This document shows, piece by piece, positions 1 through 6,833 of a stretch of 14,288 nucleotides of DNA; positions within the stretch are counted from its first letter, which is position 1; each line of letters begins with the position of its first letter. Below the pieces are notes generated by a model. The model did not search any database. It was given only the letters and a program-made list of their open reading frames with translations, and had not been told where the DNA came from. The DNA lies in assembly GCA_005885015.1 (NCBI GenBank), contig VAYG01000045.1, positions 1,818 to 16,105 on the forward strand, read 5' to 3'. The position numbers were made by a program, and so were the translations under genes. The stretch comes from Actinomycetota bacterium (GTDB lineage: Bacteria; Actinomycetota; UBA4738).

Positions 1-1
1 T

Positions 2-853
2 CCGATCGCCCAAGCCTTGACGACCGAGGAACGGTCCGGTGATCCCTCCCGCCTGCTCGCCGTGGACGATCCCGCCAGGCTGTCCCTGGAGTTCGATCCG
101 CGCTCCACGGTCCAGGGCTACGAACAGGTCCAGGGCTACGACCCGGTCCAGCTCGAGCGGTACTGGACGTACGTGCGGGCGGTGAGCCCCGTGCCGCTCT
201 TCTACAACCTCTCGGTTCTGCCCGACCCGCCCCCCGCGGCCCTGGACCTCTTCCAGGTCGGGTGGTTCCGAGCCCGGGCCGGCGCCGACCTCCCCGATCC
301 CGACGCCACCCTCACGGCGACGGAGGGGCCGTGGGCGCTGTACCGGCGGGTGGGGGTTCCTCCTCGGGCGAGCGTCGTGGGGGCGTGGACGCCCGTGGTG
401 GGGCCGGACCAGGCCCTGCGCGCCGTGACTGCGCCCGGGTTCGACCCGTCCCGGGTCGTCGTGGTGGAAGGGGATCCCGGCCTGGGGCCCTCGCCGGCCG
501 CCGGCTCAGGCCCGCCCGGAGAGGTCTCGTACGCGCAGCTGGGGACCCAGTCGGCCCGGATGGAGGTGGTCGCCCCGGCCCCAGCCGTGGTCCTCGTTCG
601 CGTCCCGTTCGACCCGAACTGGCACGCCTCCGTGGACGGGAAGCCGGGCAGGATCCTGCCGGCCGACGACCTGGACATGGGGATCGCGGTCCCGCCAGGG
701 CGCCACGTGGTGACCCTCGCCTACGACGATCCATGGATCGGCTACGGGCTCCTCGGGTCGGTGTTCGGGGTCACCTTGCTGGGCGCGGCGTTCGTCGTGC
801 TCCGGAGGCGGGTCCCGCCCGCTGCGCTCAGCGCAGCCAGGTCTGCAGCATGA
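2..853 (+). CDS. YfhO-like membrane protein, C-terminal part (5' end outside window)
   Basis: The frame is open from base 2, so the gene begins upstream; the TTG at 17 is probably internal. What remains (about 283 residues) is an extracytoplasmic domain followed by one hydrophobic segment near the C-terminus (WIGYGLLGSVFGVTLLGAAF) and a short basic tail. The stretch GYDPVQLERYWTYVRAV and the ending with DPNWHASVDGKPG, then PPGRHVVTLAYDDP and a last membrane helix, are the pattern of the C-terminal region of YfhO-family proteins. These are large polytopic membrane proteins linked to glycosylation of cell-surface polymers such as lipoteichoic acid. The activity of this protein cannot be read from the fragment. 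Its 3' end overlaps the 3' end of the opposing glycosyltransferase by 26 bases. A short in-frame repeat (VQGYEQ/VQGYDP) lies near the left edge. The family call is moderately sure. Confidence 0.72.
   Translation, partial: PIAQALTTEERSGDPSRLLAVDDPARLSLEFDPRSTVQGYEQVQGYDPVQLERYWTYVRAVSPVPLFYNLSVLPDPPPAALDLFQVGWFRARAGADLPDPDATLTATEGPWALYRRVGVPPRASVVGAWTPVVGPDQALRAVTAPGFDPSRVVVVEGDPGLGPSPAAGSGPPGEVSYAQLGTQSARMEVVAPAPAVVLVRVPFDPNWHASVDGKPGRILPADDLDMGIAVPPGRHVVTLAYDDPWIGYGLLGSVFGVTLLGAAFVVLRRRVPPAALSAARSAA
109..151 (+). repeat. 18-base tandem repeat inside the YfhO-like gene
   Basis: The 15-mer GGTCCAGGGCTACGA occurs at 109-123 and again at 127-141, and its first seven bases recur at 145-151, giving a strict 18-base period for about 2.4 copies. 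It is in frame and encodes VQGYEQ-VQGYDP-VQ, so unit gain or loss would not break the frame. Confidence 0.8.
821..837. other. 17-bp palindrome at a convergent gene junction (possible bidirectional hairpin)
   Basis: GCTGCGCT-C-AGCGCAGC is a perfect palindrome with 8-base arms around one central base. It lies inside the 26-base overlap of two convergent genes, and the stop codon of the minus-strand glycosyltransferase (828-830) sits at its centre. It could fold as a GC-rich hairpin in either transcript, but no T-run follows on either strand, so it is not a standard intrinsic terminator. Confidence 0.5.
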
Positions 854-1889
854 CCTTGGTGAACCGCCACCCGTACCTGAGGGAGCTCGGCTTCTTCGAG
901 ATCCCGCTGGCCCGGGCCCTCATGGTGATGGGGACCTCCTTGACCCGGGTCTTGTGGCGAAGGGCCTCGACCAGGACCTCGGAGCTGTACTGGTCCTGCT
1001 CGAGCTCGAGCCGGCGGACCGTCTTCGCGGCGGTGGCCCGGAATCCGCTGGAGACGTCGGTCATGCGCTGCCCGTAGAGCATCGACACCAGCCCGGACAG
1101 GACGAACACGCCCAGGTGCCGCATGTGGCTCTCCTTCTCGTACTCACCCAGCACGCGCGAGCCCACCACCATGTCCGCCTCGCCACGGAGGACGGGGCCG
1201 ACCACCAGGGGCAACTCGTTCGGGTCGTGCTGCCCGTCGGCGTCGAGGGAGGCCAGGACCGTGGCTCCCAGCCGAAGGGCGATCTCGTAGCCGACCCGGA
1301 GCGCCATCCCCTGGCCCCGCCGGATGGGGAGCCGGGCCACCATGGCGCCCTCCTTCTGGGCGACCTCGGACGTTGAATCCTCCGAGGCGTCGTCCACAAC
1401 CAGCGTGGAGACCGGGAGCCCCTCGACCACGGCGGGCATCGCCGCCAGGACCGACCCGATGTTCTCGGCCTCGTTGTGCGCCGGCATGACCACGATCAGG
1501 CGGTCTCCGGGGAGGAGATCCTCTGCCTTCGACCAGTCGAAGGCCTGCAGGGCGATGGACTCGATGAGGATCCGGATCGTGCGGGTGTTGGTGTCGGTGG
1601 CGGCCATGTTCCGAACAAGCAGGGCGAACAGGGCCAGCACGCCGAACAGGACGGCCGCGATGAGCTGTCGCTGGTTGCCCCGCTTGAAATCGAACGTGCT
1701 GAACAGGGGGTTGAACAGGCTCGGGTCGATGGCCAGGACGATGATGCCCGTCGACACCAGCCAGGTGAGGAGCATCGACAGGCGGGTGATGTCCCGCCGG
1801 CGATACCGACGGGCGGACTCGATCAACAAGGCGACCGCGAACAGGCCGCCGAGGAACCGGATCGGGGTGATGGGATTGGTGGCGAACAC
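828..1889 (-). CDS. GT2 family glycosyltransferase with N-terminal DUF2304-like membrane region (copy 1)
   Basis: This 353-residue protein has two parts. Residues 1-95 hold about three hydrophobic helices (roughly 8-24, 38-54, 76-93), with charged loops resembling DUF2304. Residues 130-325 are a GT-A fold GT2 domain of the dolichyl-phosphate-mannose-synthase type: LIVVMPAHNEAENI, VVDDASEDST, the metal-binding DAD at 216-218 in LDADGQHD, and VVGSRVLGEY. Known relatives move a sugar from a nucleotide sugar to polyprenyl phosphate on the cytoplasmic face; sugar and acceptor here are inferred, not seen. The start is GTG at 1887-1889, 15 bases after the upstream SDR stop, with only a weak ribosome-binding site, which suggests translation in an operon with that SDR. 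The protein matches the copy at 8032-9096 in length, domain order and even DAD position. Its 3' end overlaps the opposing YfhO-like gene. Confidence 0.9.
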   Translation of the reverse strand: MFATNPITPIRFLGGLFAVALLIESARRYRRRDITRLSMLLTWLVSTGIIVLAIDPSLFNPLFSTFDFKRGNQRQLIAAVLFGVLALFALLVRNMAATDTNTRTIRILIESIALQAFDWSKAEDLLPGDRLIVVMPAHNEAENIGSVLAAMPAVVEGLPVSTLVVDDASEDSTSEVAQKEGAMVARLPIRRGQGMALRVGYEIALRLGATVLASLDADGQHDPNELPLVVGPVLRGEADMVVGSRVLGEYEKESHMRHLGVFVLSGLVSMLYGQRMTDVSSGFRATAAKTVRRLELEQDQYSSEVLVEALRHKTRVKEVPITMRARASGISKKPSSLRYGWRFTKVMLQTWLR

Positions 1890-1904
1890 GCTAAGCCGGC
1901 CGGA

Positions 1905-3080
1905 TCAGCGGGGGACCGGCTCTCGCTCGGGGCGCCACCGGGTCTTCGGCATGATCGCCTTGGTGATCACGCGGTCGGCGTGCTCCTCGATCTTCGCGAA
2001 CATCGACTCGACCAGCGTCTCCGAAAGGTAATGCGGCTTGAGGCCCAGGTCGAGGAGGGCGGAATGCTTCGCGTTGTAGTAATGGTCCTCGGCCTCCACC
2101 CGCGGGTTGTCGACGTGATCGATGCGGACCTCGAGGCCGTACTCCCGTCCCGCCCGCTGGACCAGGTCGGCCAGCTCGTTGATGGAGAACTGCTCGGTGA
2201 ACTGGTTGAACACCCGGTACTCGCCGAGGTCCGGGGGGTTCATCACGGCCAGCTCCACGCACTGCAGCGTGTCCACGATGTTGAGGTAGCCACGCGTCTG
2301 GCCGCCCTGGCCGTACACCGTGATGGGGTGGCCGATCACGGCCTGGAGGCAGAACCGGTTGAGGGCCGTCCCGAACACCTCGTCGTAGTCGAACCGGGTG
2401 GCCAGCCGAGGATCGTACCGCGTCTCCTCTGTCTCGATGCCGTAGACGACACCCTGGTTCAGGTCGGTGGACCGAAGGCCCCAGATGCGGCAGGCCAGGT
2501 GGATGTTGGTGGAGTCGTGGACCTTGGAGCAGTGGTACCAGGAGCCCGGGAGCTTGGGGTAGGGGAGGCGATCCTCCCGCCCGTTGTGACGGACGTCGAT
2601 GAATCCCTCTTCGATGTCGATGTTCGGCGTCCCGTACTCGCCCATGGTCCCCAGCTTCACCAGGTGGGCCTCGGGGGCGAAGTCCCGCATGGCCCACAGA
2701 ACGTTCAGGGTGTTCACCACGTTGTTGTACTGGGTGAACACGGCATGTTCCCGGGTGATGTGGGAGTACGGGGCGGAGGGCATCTCGCCGTAATGGACGA
2801 CGGCATCGGGCTCGAACTCGCGGAACACCTGCTCCACCGTCGGCCAGTCGCACAGGTCGCCCTCGGTCACCCCGATGCGATAGCCGGTGACGGCTCGCCA
2901 GGCCTCGGCCCGGGCGGGGAGGGATTCCAGGATCGGCGTGAGCGAGTCCGTCTCCTGCTCCCGATGGGCCCGGCGCCGGAGGTAGTTGTCGACCGTGTGG
3001 ACGTCGTGGCCCCGGACGCAGAAATACATGGCGGTCGGCCAGCCCAGGTAGCCGTCACCACCGAGGATCAGGATCCGCAT
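1905..3080 (-). CDS. UDP-sulfoquinovose-synthase-like SDR, divergent copy
   Basis: This extended SDR of 391 residues belongs to the SQD1/SqdB family, which converts UDP-glucose plus sulfite to UDP-sulfoquinovose using tightly bound NAD. Visible landmarks are the nucleotide-binding GGDGYLGWPT (7-16), VKLGTMGEYGTPNIDIEEGF, the catalytic trio Thr145, Tyr182 and Lys186 (the same numbers as in plant SQD1), TDLNQGVVYG, GGQTRGYLNIVDT and FNQFTEQFS. It departs from the family at substrate-side positions: residue 101, Arg in SQD1, is Pro (GEMPSAPYS), and the QASSF-type segment before the catalytic Tyr is LPGSW (177-181). It may therefore make a different sugar nucleotide. The start is ATG at 3078-3080 with AAGGAG seven bases upstream. 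It is the first gene of a two-gene operon with the DUF2304-GT2 gene. Family membership is certain; sulfoquinovose as product is uncertain. Confidence 0.88.
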   Translation of the reverse strand: MRILILGGDGYLGWPTAMYFCVRGHDVHTVDNYLRRRAHREQETDSLTPILESLPARAEAWRAVTGYRIGVTEGDLCDWPTVEQVFREFEPDAVVHYGEMPSAPYSHITREHAVFTQYNNVVNTLNVLWAMRDFAPEAHLVKLGTMGEYGTPNIDIEEGFIDVRHNGREDRLPYPKLPGSWYHCSKVHDSTNIHLACRIWGLRSTDLNQGVVYGIETEETRYDPRLATRFDYDEVFGTALNRFCLQAVIGHPITVYGQGGQTRGYLNIVDTLQCVELAVMNPPDLGEYRVFNQFTEQFSINELADLVQRAGREYGLEVRIDHVDNPRVEAEDHYYNAKHSALLDLGLKPHYLSETLVESMFAKIEEHADRVITKAIMPKTRWRPEREPVPR

Positions 3081-3131
3081 GCTCGCTCCTTCGCGTCCGG
3101 TCGCTCCCGGGCCAGCCCGGCGAACTGGCCT

Positions 3132-3160
3132 ATTCTACGGACGCCACCAGCACGGCCCAA
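3132..3160 (-). promoter_or_regulatory. Candidate promoter of the divergent SQD1-like SDR / GT2 operon
   Basis: Read on the minus strand, TTGGGC (3155-3160) is followed after 17 bases by TAGAAT (3132-3137), about 50 bases before the ATG at 3080. This is a reasonable sigma70-like match. The same AT-rich island reads TATTCT on the plus strand (3131-3136), but no good -35 precedes it, so the sulfatase promoter remains unresolved. Confidence 0.4.
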
Positions 3161-3174
3161 CGATGTTCCCAGAT

Positions 3175-3203
3175 CGTCGTGCCTCACCGGTGGCGCCACG
3201 ACG
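3175..3203. other. Inverted repeat in the sulfatase 5' region
   Basis: CGTCGTG (3175-3181) and CACGACG (3197-3203) are perfect 7-base inverted arms; the 15-base spacer contains the 8-bp palindrome CACCGGTG (3185-3192). It lies 30-58 bases upstream of the preferred sulfatase start at 3233, where it could be an mRNA hairpin or a protein-binding site. In this GC-rich sequence a chance origin is also possible. Confidence 0.35.
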
Positions 3204-3232
3204 TATCGGATGGATCGGTCGGAGGGGTTGCC

Positions 3233-4669
3233 GTGAAGCGCCCAGCGGTGGTCGCCGTGGTGGTCGGCGTCGCCTCCGTCGTCCTGGCCGTCTCCCTGTA
3301 CGTGAGCCGAGCCAAGGGCCCCTCCGCCAGCCCCGCCTCATCCGGCTCCCCACCACCCAGCGGGGCTCCGGCCACGAAGCCGACGATCGTGTTCATCCTC
3401 ACCGACGACCAGCGGTGGGATGCCCTGGCGAGGATGCCCACCGTCCGCCAGCGGCTGCTCGAGCGAGGCGTCGACTTCTCCAACGCGTTCGTGGTCGATC
3501 CGATGTGCTGCCCAAGCCGGGCGAGCATCCTGACCGGCCAGTACCCCCACACCACGGGCGTGTGGAGCAACAAGGGCCGGTACGGAGGGTTCCCGGTGTT
3601 CCGGGATGGCTCGACGGTGGCCACGTGGCTGCGCGCGGCGGGATATCGGACGGGGTTGTTCGGCAAGTACCTCAACCATTACGGGGGGAGGTACGTGCCG
3701 CCGGGCTGGGACCGCTGGGTGGCCATCGCGGGGGCCGCCAACCCGTACGACCTGTACTACGACTACACGCTGAACGTCGACGGAAAGCTGCACAGCTACG
3801 GGACCGCGCCATCCGCGTACTCGACCGACGTCCTGGCCGACCAGGCGGTCGCCTTCATCAAGCACTCGTCGGGGCCGCTGTTCGTGTATTTCGCCCCGTA
3901 CGGCCCACACACGCCCGCCACCCCAGCCGAGCGGGACATGAACGCGTTCCCCCACATCCCCCCGTACCGGCCTCCGAGCTTCAACGAGGCAGACGTGAGG
4001 GACAAGCCGGCGTGGATCCGGCGAAAGCCCCGGTTCTCTGCGGACCAGACGAACTTCGTGGACGACCTCCGCCGCCGGGAGGCCCAGTCGCTCCTGGCCG
4101 TCGACCGGGCGGTGGGCCGCATCCTGGGGGCGCTCCAGTCGACGCACCGGATTGACCAGGCGCTGATCGTCTACACGTCGGACAACGGGTTCCTGCTCGG
4201 GGAGCACCGGATCGTGAACAAGGCGGTCCCGTACGAGGAGAGCATCCGCGTGCCACTCATCGTGCGCTACGACCCGGTGGTCCGGTCGCCCCGGGCCGAC
4301 CCTCATCTCGTGTTGAACCTCGACTTCGCTCCGACCTTCGCCGCCGCCGCCGGAGTCCCGGCGCCGGGGGTCCAGGGGCGGAGCCTGTGGCCGTTGATCG
4401 ACGGCACGAGCGGTCCCTGGAGGAGCGACTTCCTCATCGAGGCCTACCGCTTCGCCCGCATGCCGAGCTACTGCGGGGTTCGGACGGAACGGTACGCGTA
4501 CGTCCTGTACGAAACGGGGGAGCGCGAGCTGTACGACCTGCGGACGGACCCGTACGAGCTGCGCAACCGCATCCGCGACCCGTCGCTCGCGTCGGTGGCC
4601 GCCTCGCTGCGGGACCGCCTGCGCCAGCTGTGCACGGTCCGGGCGCCCTTGTTCGGCGCCTCTCCGTAG
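3233..4669 (+). CDS. Membrane-anchored type I sulfatase (formylglycine-dependent)
   Basis: This 478-residue alkaline-phosphatase-fold arylsulfatase is predicted to hydrolyse sulfate esters outside the membrane. Residues 4-24 form one hydrophobic signal-anchor helix, followed by a Ser/Pro/Gly-rich linker (27-48). The catalytic domain shows metal-binding TDDQ (57-60), the maturation motif C92-C-P-S-R96 (Cys92 would become formylglycine), GKYLNHYG (Lys145), PHTP (His226), SDNG (316-319), GEH (His325) and Lys330. All expected S1-sulfatase landmarks are present, and the overall look is close to the heparan/N-acetylglucosamine-6-sulfatase group. GTG at 3233 is preferred over the in-frame GTG at 3179, because GGAGGGG (3221-3227) precedes it and the protein then begins MKRP directly before the helix. 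S1 enzymes cleave sulfate esters, not the C-S bond of sulfoquinovose. The stop lies four bases from that of the opposing gene. Confidence 0.92.
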   Translation: MKRPAVVAVVVGVASVVLAVSLYVSRAKGPSASPASSGSPPPSGAPATKPTIVFILTDDQRWDALARMPTVRQRLLERGVDFSNAFVVDPMCCPSRASILTGQYPHTTGVWSNKGRYGGFPVFRDGSTVATWLRAAGYRTGLFGKYLNHYGGRYVPPGWDRWVAIAGAANPYDLYYDYTLNVDGKLHSYGTAPSAYSTDVLADQAVAFIKHSSGPLFVYFAPYGPHTPATPAERDMNAFPHIPPYRPPSFNEADVRDKPAWIRRKPRFSADQTNFVDDLRRREAQSLLAVDRAVGRILGALQSTHRIDQALIVYTSDNGFLLGEHRIVNKAVPYEESIRVPLIVRYDPVVRSPRADPHLVLNLDFAPTFAAAAGVPAPGVQGRSLWPLIDGTSGPWRSDFLIEAYRFARMPSYCGVRTERYAYVLYETGERELYDLRTDPYELRNRIRDPSLASVAASLRDRLRQLCTVRAPLFGASP

Positions 4670-4673
4670 GCCG

Positions 4674-6728
4674 CTACCTGGGCATGGGGTCTCGCAGACA
4701 GGGGTAGCCGGCGGCGGCCGCGGGGCTGGGGAACCCGGACCCGCCGACGACCGAGCCCACCACGCGATAGACGACCGCGCCAGGCGAGGCGTACACGCGC
4801 CGCAGGAACGGCGCCGCGTCCAGTATCGGACGGCTGGCCTCTCCCACCGGGGCCCGGTAGCCGACGTCGCCCACGGGAAGCAGGATGATGTAGTCCACGC
4901 CCTCCTTCGACAGGAACGCCTCGGTCTCCGCCGGGTGCTCGAAGAAGTCCTTGGCCTCCAGGAGCAGGCTCACGATCGGCCTCAGGATGTCGAAGCGGAG
5001 GTAGGGGGTCATCCCCTCGAGGATGGCCACGCGTCCGGTCAGCGCTTCGAACACTCCCTCCGTGTGCTGGTTGGAGAGGATCCGCGCCTCACAGGGGACG
5101 TTGCGACGGATCCATTCGAAGGGCTGGACCAGGCCGCGGTCCGCCGGGCGGCCACCGTCGCGCGGGAGCGCCGACGGAAGCACCGCCGCAGTGACCGCCA
5201 CCACGACGATGGCGGCCACTACCTGAGGGAGGTGTGCCCTGGCGGATCGGAGGAGGAGCAGCGCTGCCTCGGCCGGGGCCAGCATGAGCAGGATGATCGG
5301 GATCGAGCTGTAGTCGAGGAGGCGCCGGACCCCGAAATAGGAGGGGATGTAGAGCTGGTAGCGGATGGAGAAGAGCCAAGTGAGCACGACCAGGCTCAAC
5401 CCCAGACCCCATCCGACGAGGGCCACCGGCTTCAACTCGCTCGGGAACCACAGGAGTCCGGCGACGACGAGGAGCGCTCCCCCCACCACCAGGACGAACT
5501 TGATCCACGTCAGCGCGCCCTTCGACGAAGCCGTGCGGGCGATGCCGGTGGCGGCCGAGGTGAACAGGTCGAGGGACCTGCCGATGGGGACGTCCCAGGT
5601 TCGCGGACCGACCTCGGTGGTCCCCGGCAGGACCCCACCGTTGAGATACAGGGTCGGGTCGAACCGGGGAGCGAAGCTCGAGTACACGTCCGTGCCGACG
5701 TCCGCGCGGATGCCCGCGTTCCCGTGGGGGAGGACCAGGATGACCAGGGCCGTCGCCGCTCCCAGTCCCAGCACGAGGCCGGCCCGCAACTCGATGGACA
5801 GGAGGTCGCGATCGATCACGGCTCGGGCCACCGCGTACAGGACGAGCATGACCACGGACACCACGACGGGAACCAGGTGGATGCCCGCGGCCACCGCCAG
5901 CGCCACGGCAGCGGCGATCGCCTCCGCCCAACCGGTCCGATGCCGGATCGCCCGGATGGCCAGCGCCAGCCCCCCGAAGGCGACGAGGCGCCCGAACGTC
6001 TCGGCCTTGAAGGTGCTGAGGTCCCCGGTCACCTCCTTGTCCAGGAACACGAGGTTCGCCATCACCAGGACCGGGACCAGGGGAGCGAGCAGACGGAGGC
6101 CGAGCTCCCGTCCGAGGGACCACAGCGCGGCCGCGAGTCCGACCGACCCGACCCAGAGCATGGCGGCCATCCCGGGCAACGGCTCCTTGCCGATCATGAA
6201 CGTCACGCCCGCCGTCAGCGCGTTGAGGACGACCTTGTTCGTGCTGGGGACCAGCATCCGACCGTACTGGAGCACCGATGAGGGCAGCCGGCCGGCGTCG
6301 GCGATCTCCACGCCGTCCGCCCAGTAGCGCCACGACGTCGGAGTCCCGAAGTTCCGCAGTGGGGAGACCGTCGTCCTGACGACCGCGATCGCGGTCACCA
6401 TGGCCAGCCCCACGCCGAGCGTCCAGGGATCCGCGCGGAGCTCGGCGGCGAGCCTCCTCAGCAGGTCGCGGGCGGACGCGCGCCGGAGACCGCCGAACCA
6501 GAGGACGGCGGTGACACCCCCGACGGCGCCGAAGAACGCCCCCGGCCGGAGGACCCCGGCGATGGCCAAGGTGTAGGCGACCAGGCCGTCGACGACGACC
6601 CCGAGGACGAACATAGTGGCGAGACGTGTGGGCAGCCCGACGTCCCTCCGGCCGAACAGGAGGAGCGATGCTCCGAGCCCCGGAACGAGCACGAGCAGGC
6701 ACACCAGAGCCAGCGAGATCGCGTTCAC
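4674..6728 (-). CDS. Large polytopic membrane protein with C-terminal soluble domain, GT-C-like
   Basis: This 684-residue protein has more than ten predicted membrane helices between residue 5 and about 520, and a globular, probably extracytoplasmic, domain from about 530 to 665 (EWIRRNVPCEARILSNQHTEG, then VAILEGMTPYLR). The loop after the fourth or fifth helix carries TSWRYWADGVEIADAGRLP (131-149). This resembles the acidic first external loop of GT-C glycosyltransferases, which use polyprenyl-phosphate sugars, though no defined family motif is conclusive. The start is GTG at 6726-6728 with GGAG nine bases before it. The gene diverges from the second SQD1-like gene and converges on the sulfatase with a four-base gap. 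The context (two DPM-like GT2 proteins, nucleotide-sugar enzymes) supports a role in surface glycan assembly. It could instead be a transporter or a polymerase/ligase-like protein. Confidence 0.78.
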   Translation of the reverse strand: MNAISLALVCLLVLVPGLGASLLLFGRRDVGLPTRLATMFVLGVVVDGLVAYTLAIAGVLRPGAFFGAVGGVTAVLWFGGLRRASARDLLRRLAAELRADPWTLGVGLAMVTAIAVVRTTVSPLRNFGTPTSWRYWADGVEIADAGRLPSSVLQYGRMLVPSTNKVVLNALTAGVTFMIGKEPLPGMAAMLWVGSVGLAAALWSLGRELGLRLLAPLVPVLVMANLVFLDKEVTGDLSTFKAETFGRLVAFGGLALAIRAIRHRTGWAEAIAAAVALAVAAGIHLVPVVVSVVMLVLYAVARAVIDRDLLSIELRAGLVLGLGAATALVILVLPHGNAGIRADVGTDVYSSFAPRFDPTLYLNGGVLPGTTEVGPRTWDVPIGRSLDLFTSAATGIARTASSKGALTWIKFVLVVGGALLVVAGLLWFPSELKPVALVGWGLGLSLVVLTWLFSIRYQLYIPSYFGVRRLLDYSSIPIILLMLAPAEAALLLLRSARAHLPQVVAAIVVVAVTAAVLPSALPRDGGRPADRGLVQPFEWIRRNVPCEARILSNQHTEGVFEALTGRVAILEGMTPYLRFDILRPIVSLLLEAKDFFEHPAETEAFLSKEGVDYIILLPVGDVGYRAPVGEASRPILDAAPFLRRVYASPGAVVYRVVGSVVGGSGFPSPAAAAGYPCLRDPMPR

Positions 6729-6732
6729 GATG

Positions 6733-6793
6733 CGGCTCCGGTTTCGCCTTTCTCGTATCCTCTACGTGACCCGGTTACCGGGTCCCGGAGCCG
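6733..6793. promoter_or_regulatory. Nested inverted repeats in a divergent intergenic region (candidate operator)
   Basis: Two nested elements occupy the gap between two divergent genes. Outer arms CGGCTCCGG (6733-6741) and CCGGAGCCG (6785-6793) are perfect 9-base complements. Directly inside the right arm lies the 17-bp palindrome GACCCGGT-T-ACCGGGTC (6768-6784). A possible plus-strand promoter, TTACCG (6775-6780), 18 bases, TAGAAC (6799-6804), would be overlapped by the palindrome, a classic repressor position. The left arm also contains the ribosome-binding GGAG of the minus-strand gene, so part of the symmetry may come from the two translation starts. Confidence 0.45.
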
Positions 6794-6833
6794 AATGCTA
6801 GAACGCCGGGCACGGAGCGGAGGGAACCGACAT

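Noticed and set aside
1476..3236. Open frame of 586 codons on the plus strand across the GT2 and SQD1-like genes
   Set aside because: It is antisense to two well-supported proteins, and its translation shows no family motif or membrane pattern.
3233..4669. The sulfatase as a sulfoquinovosidase-like or desulfonating enzyme acting on sulfoquinovose
   Set aside because: It has S1 sulfatase motifs only. Sulfoquinovosidases are GH31-type glycosidases, and C-S cleavage needs different enzymes.
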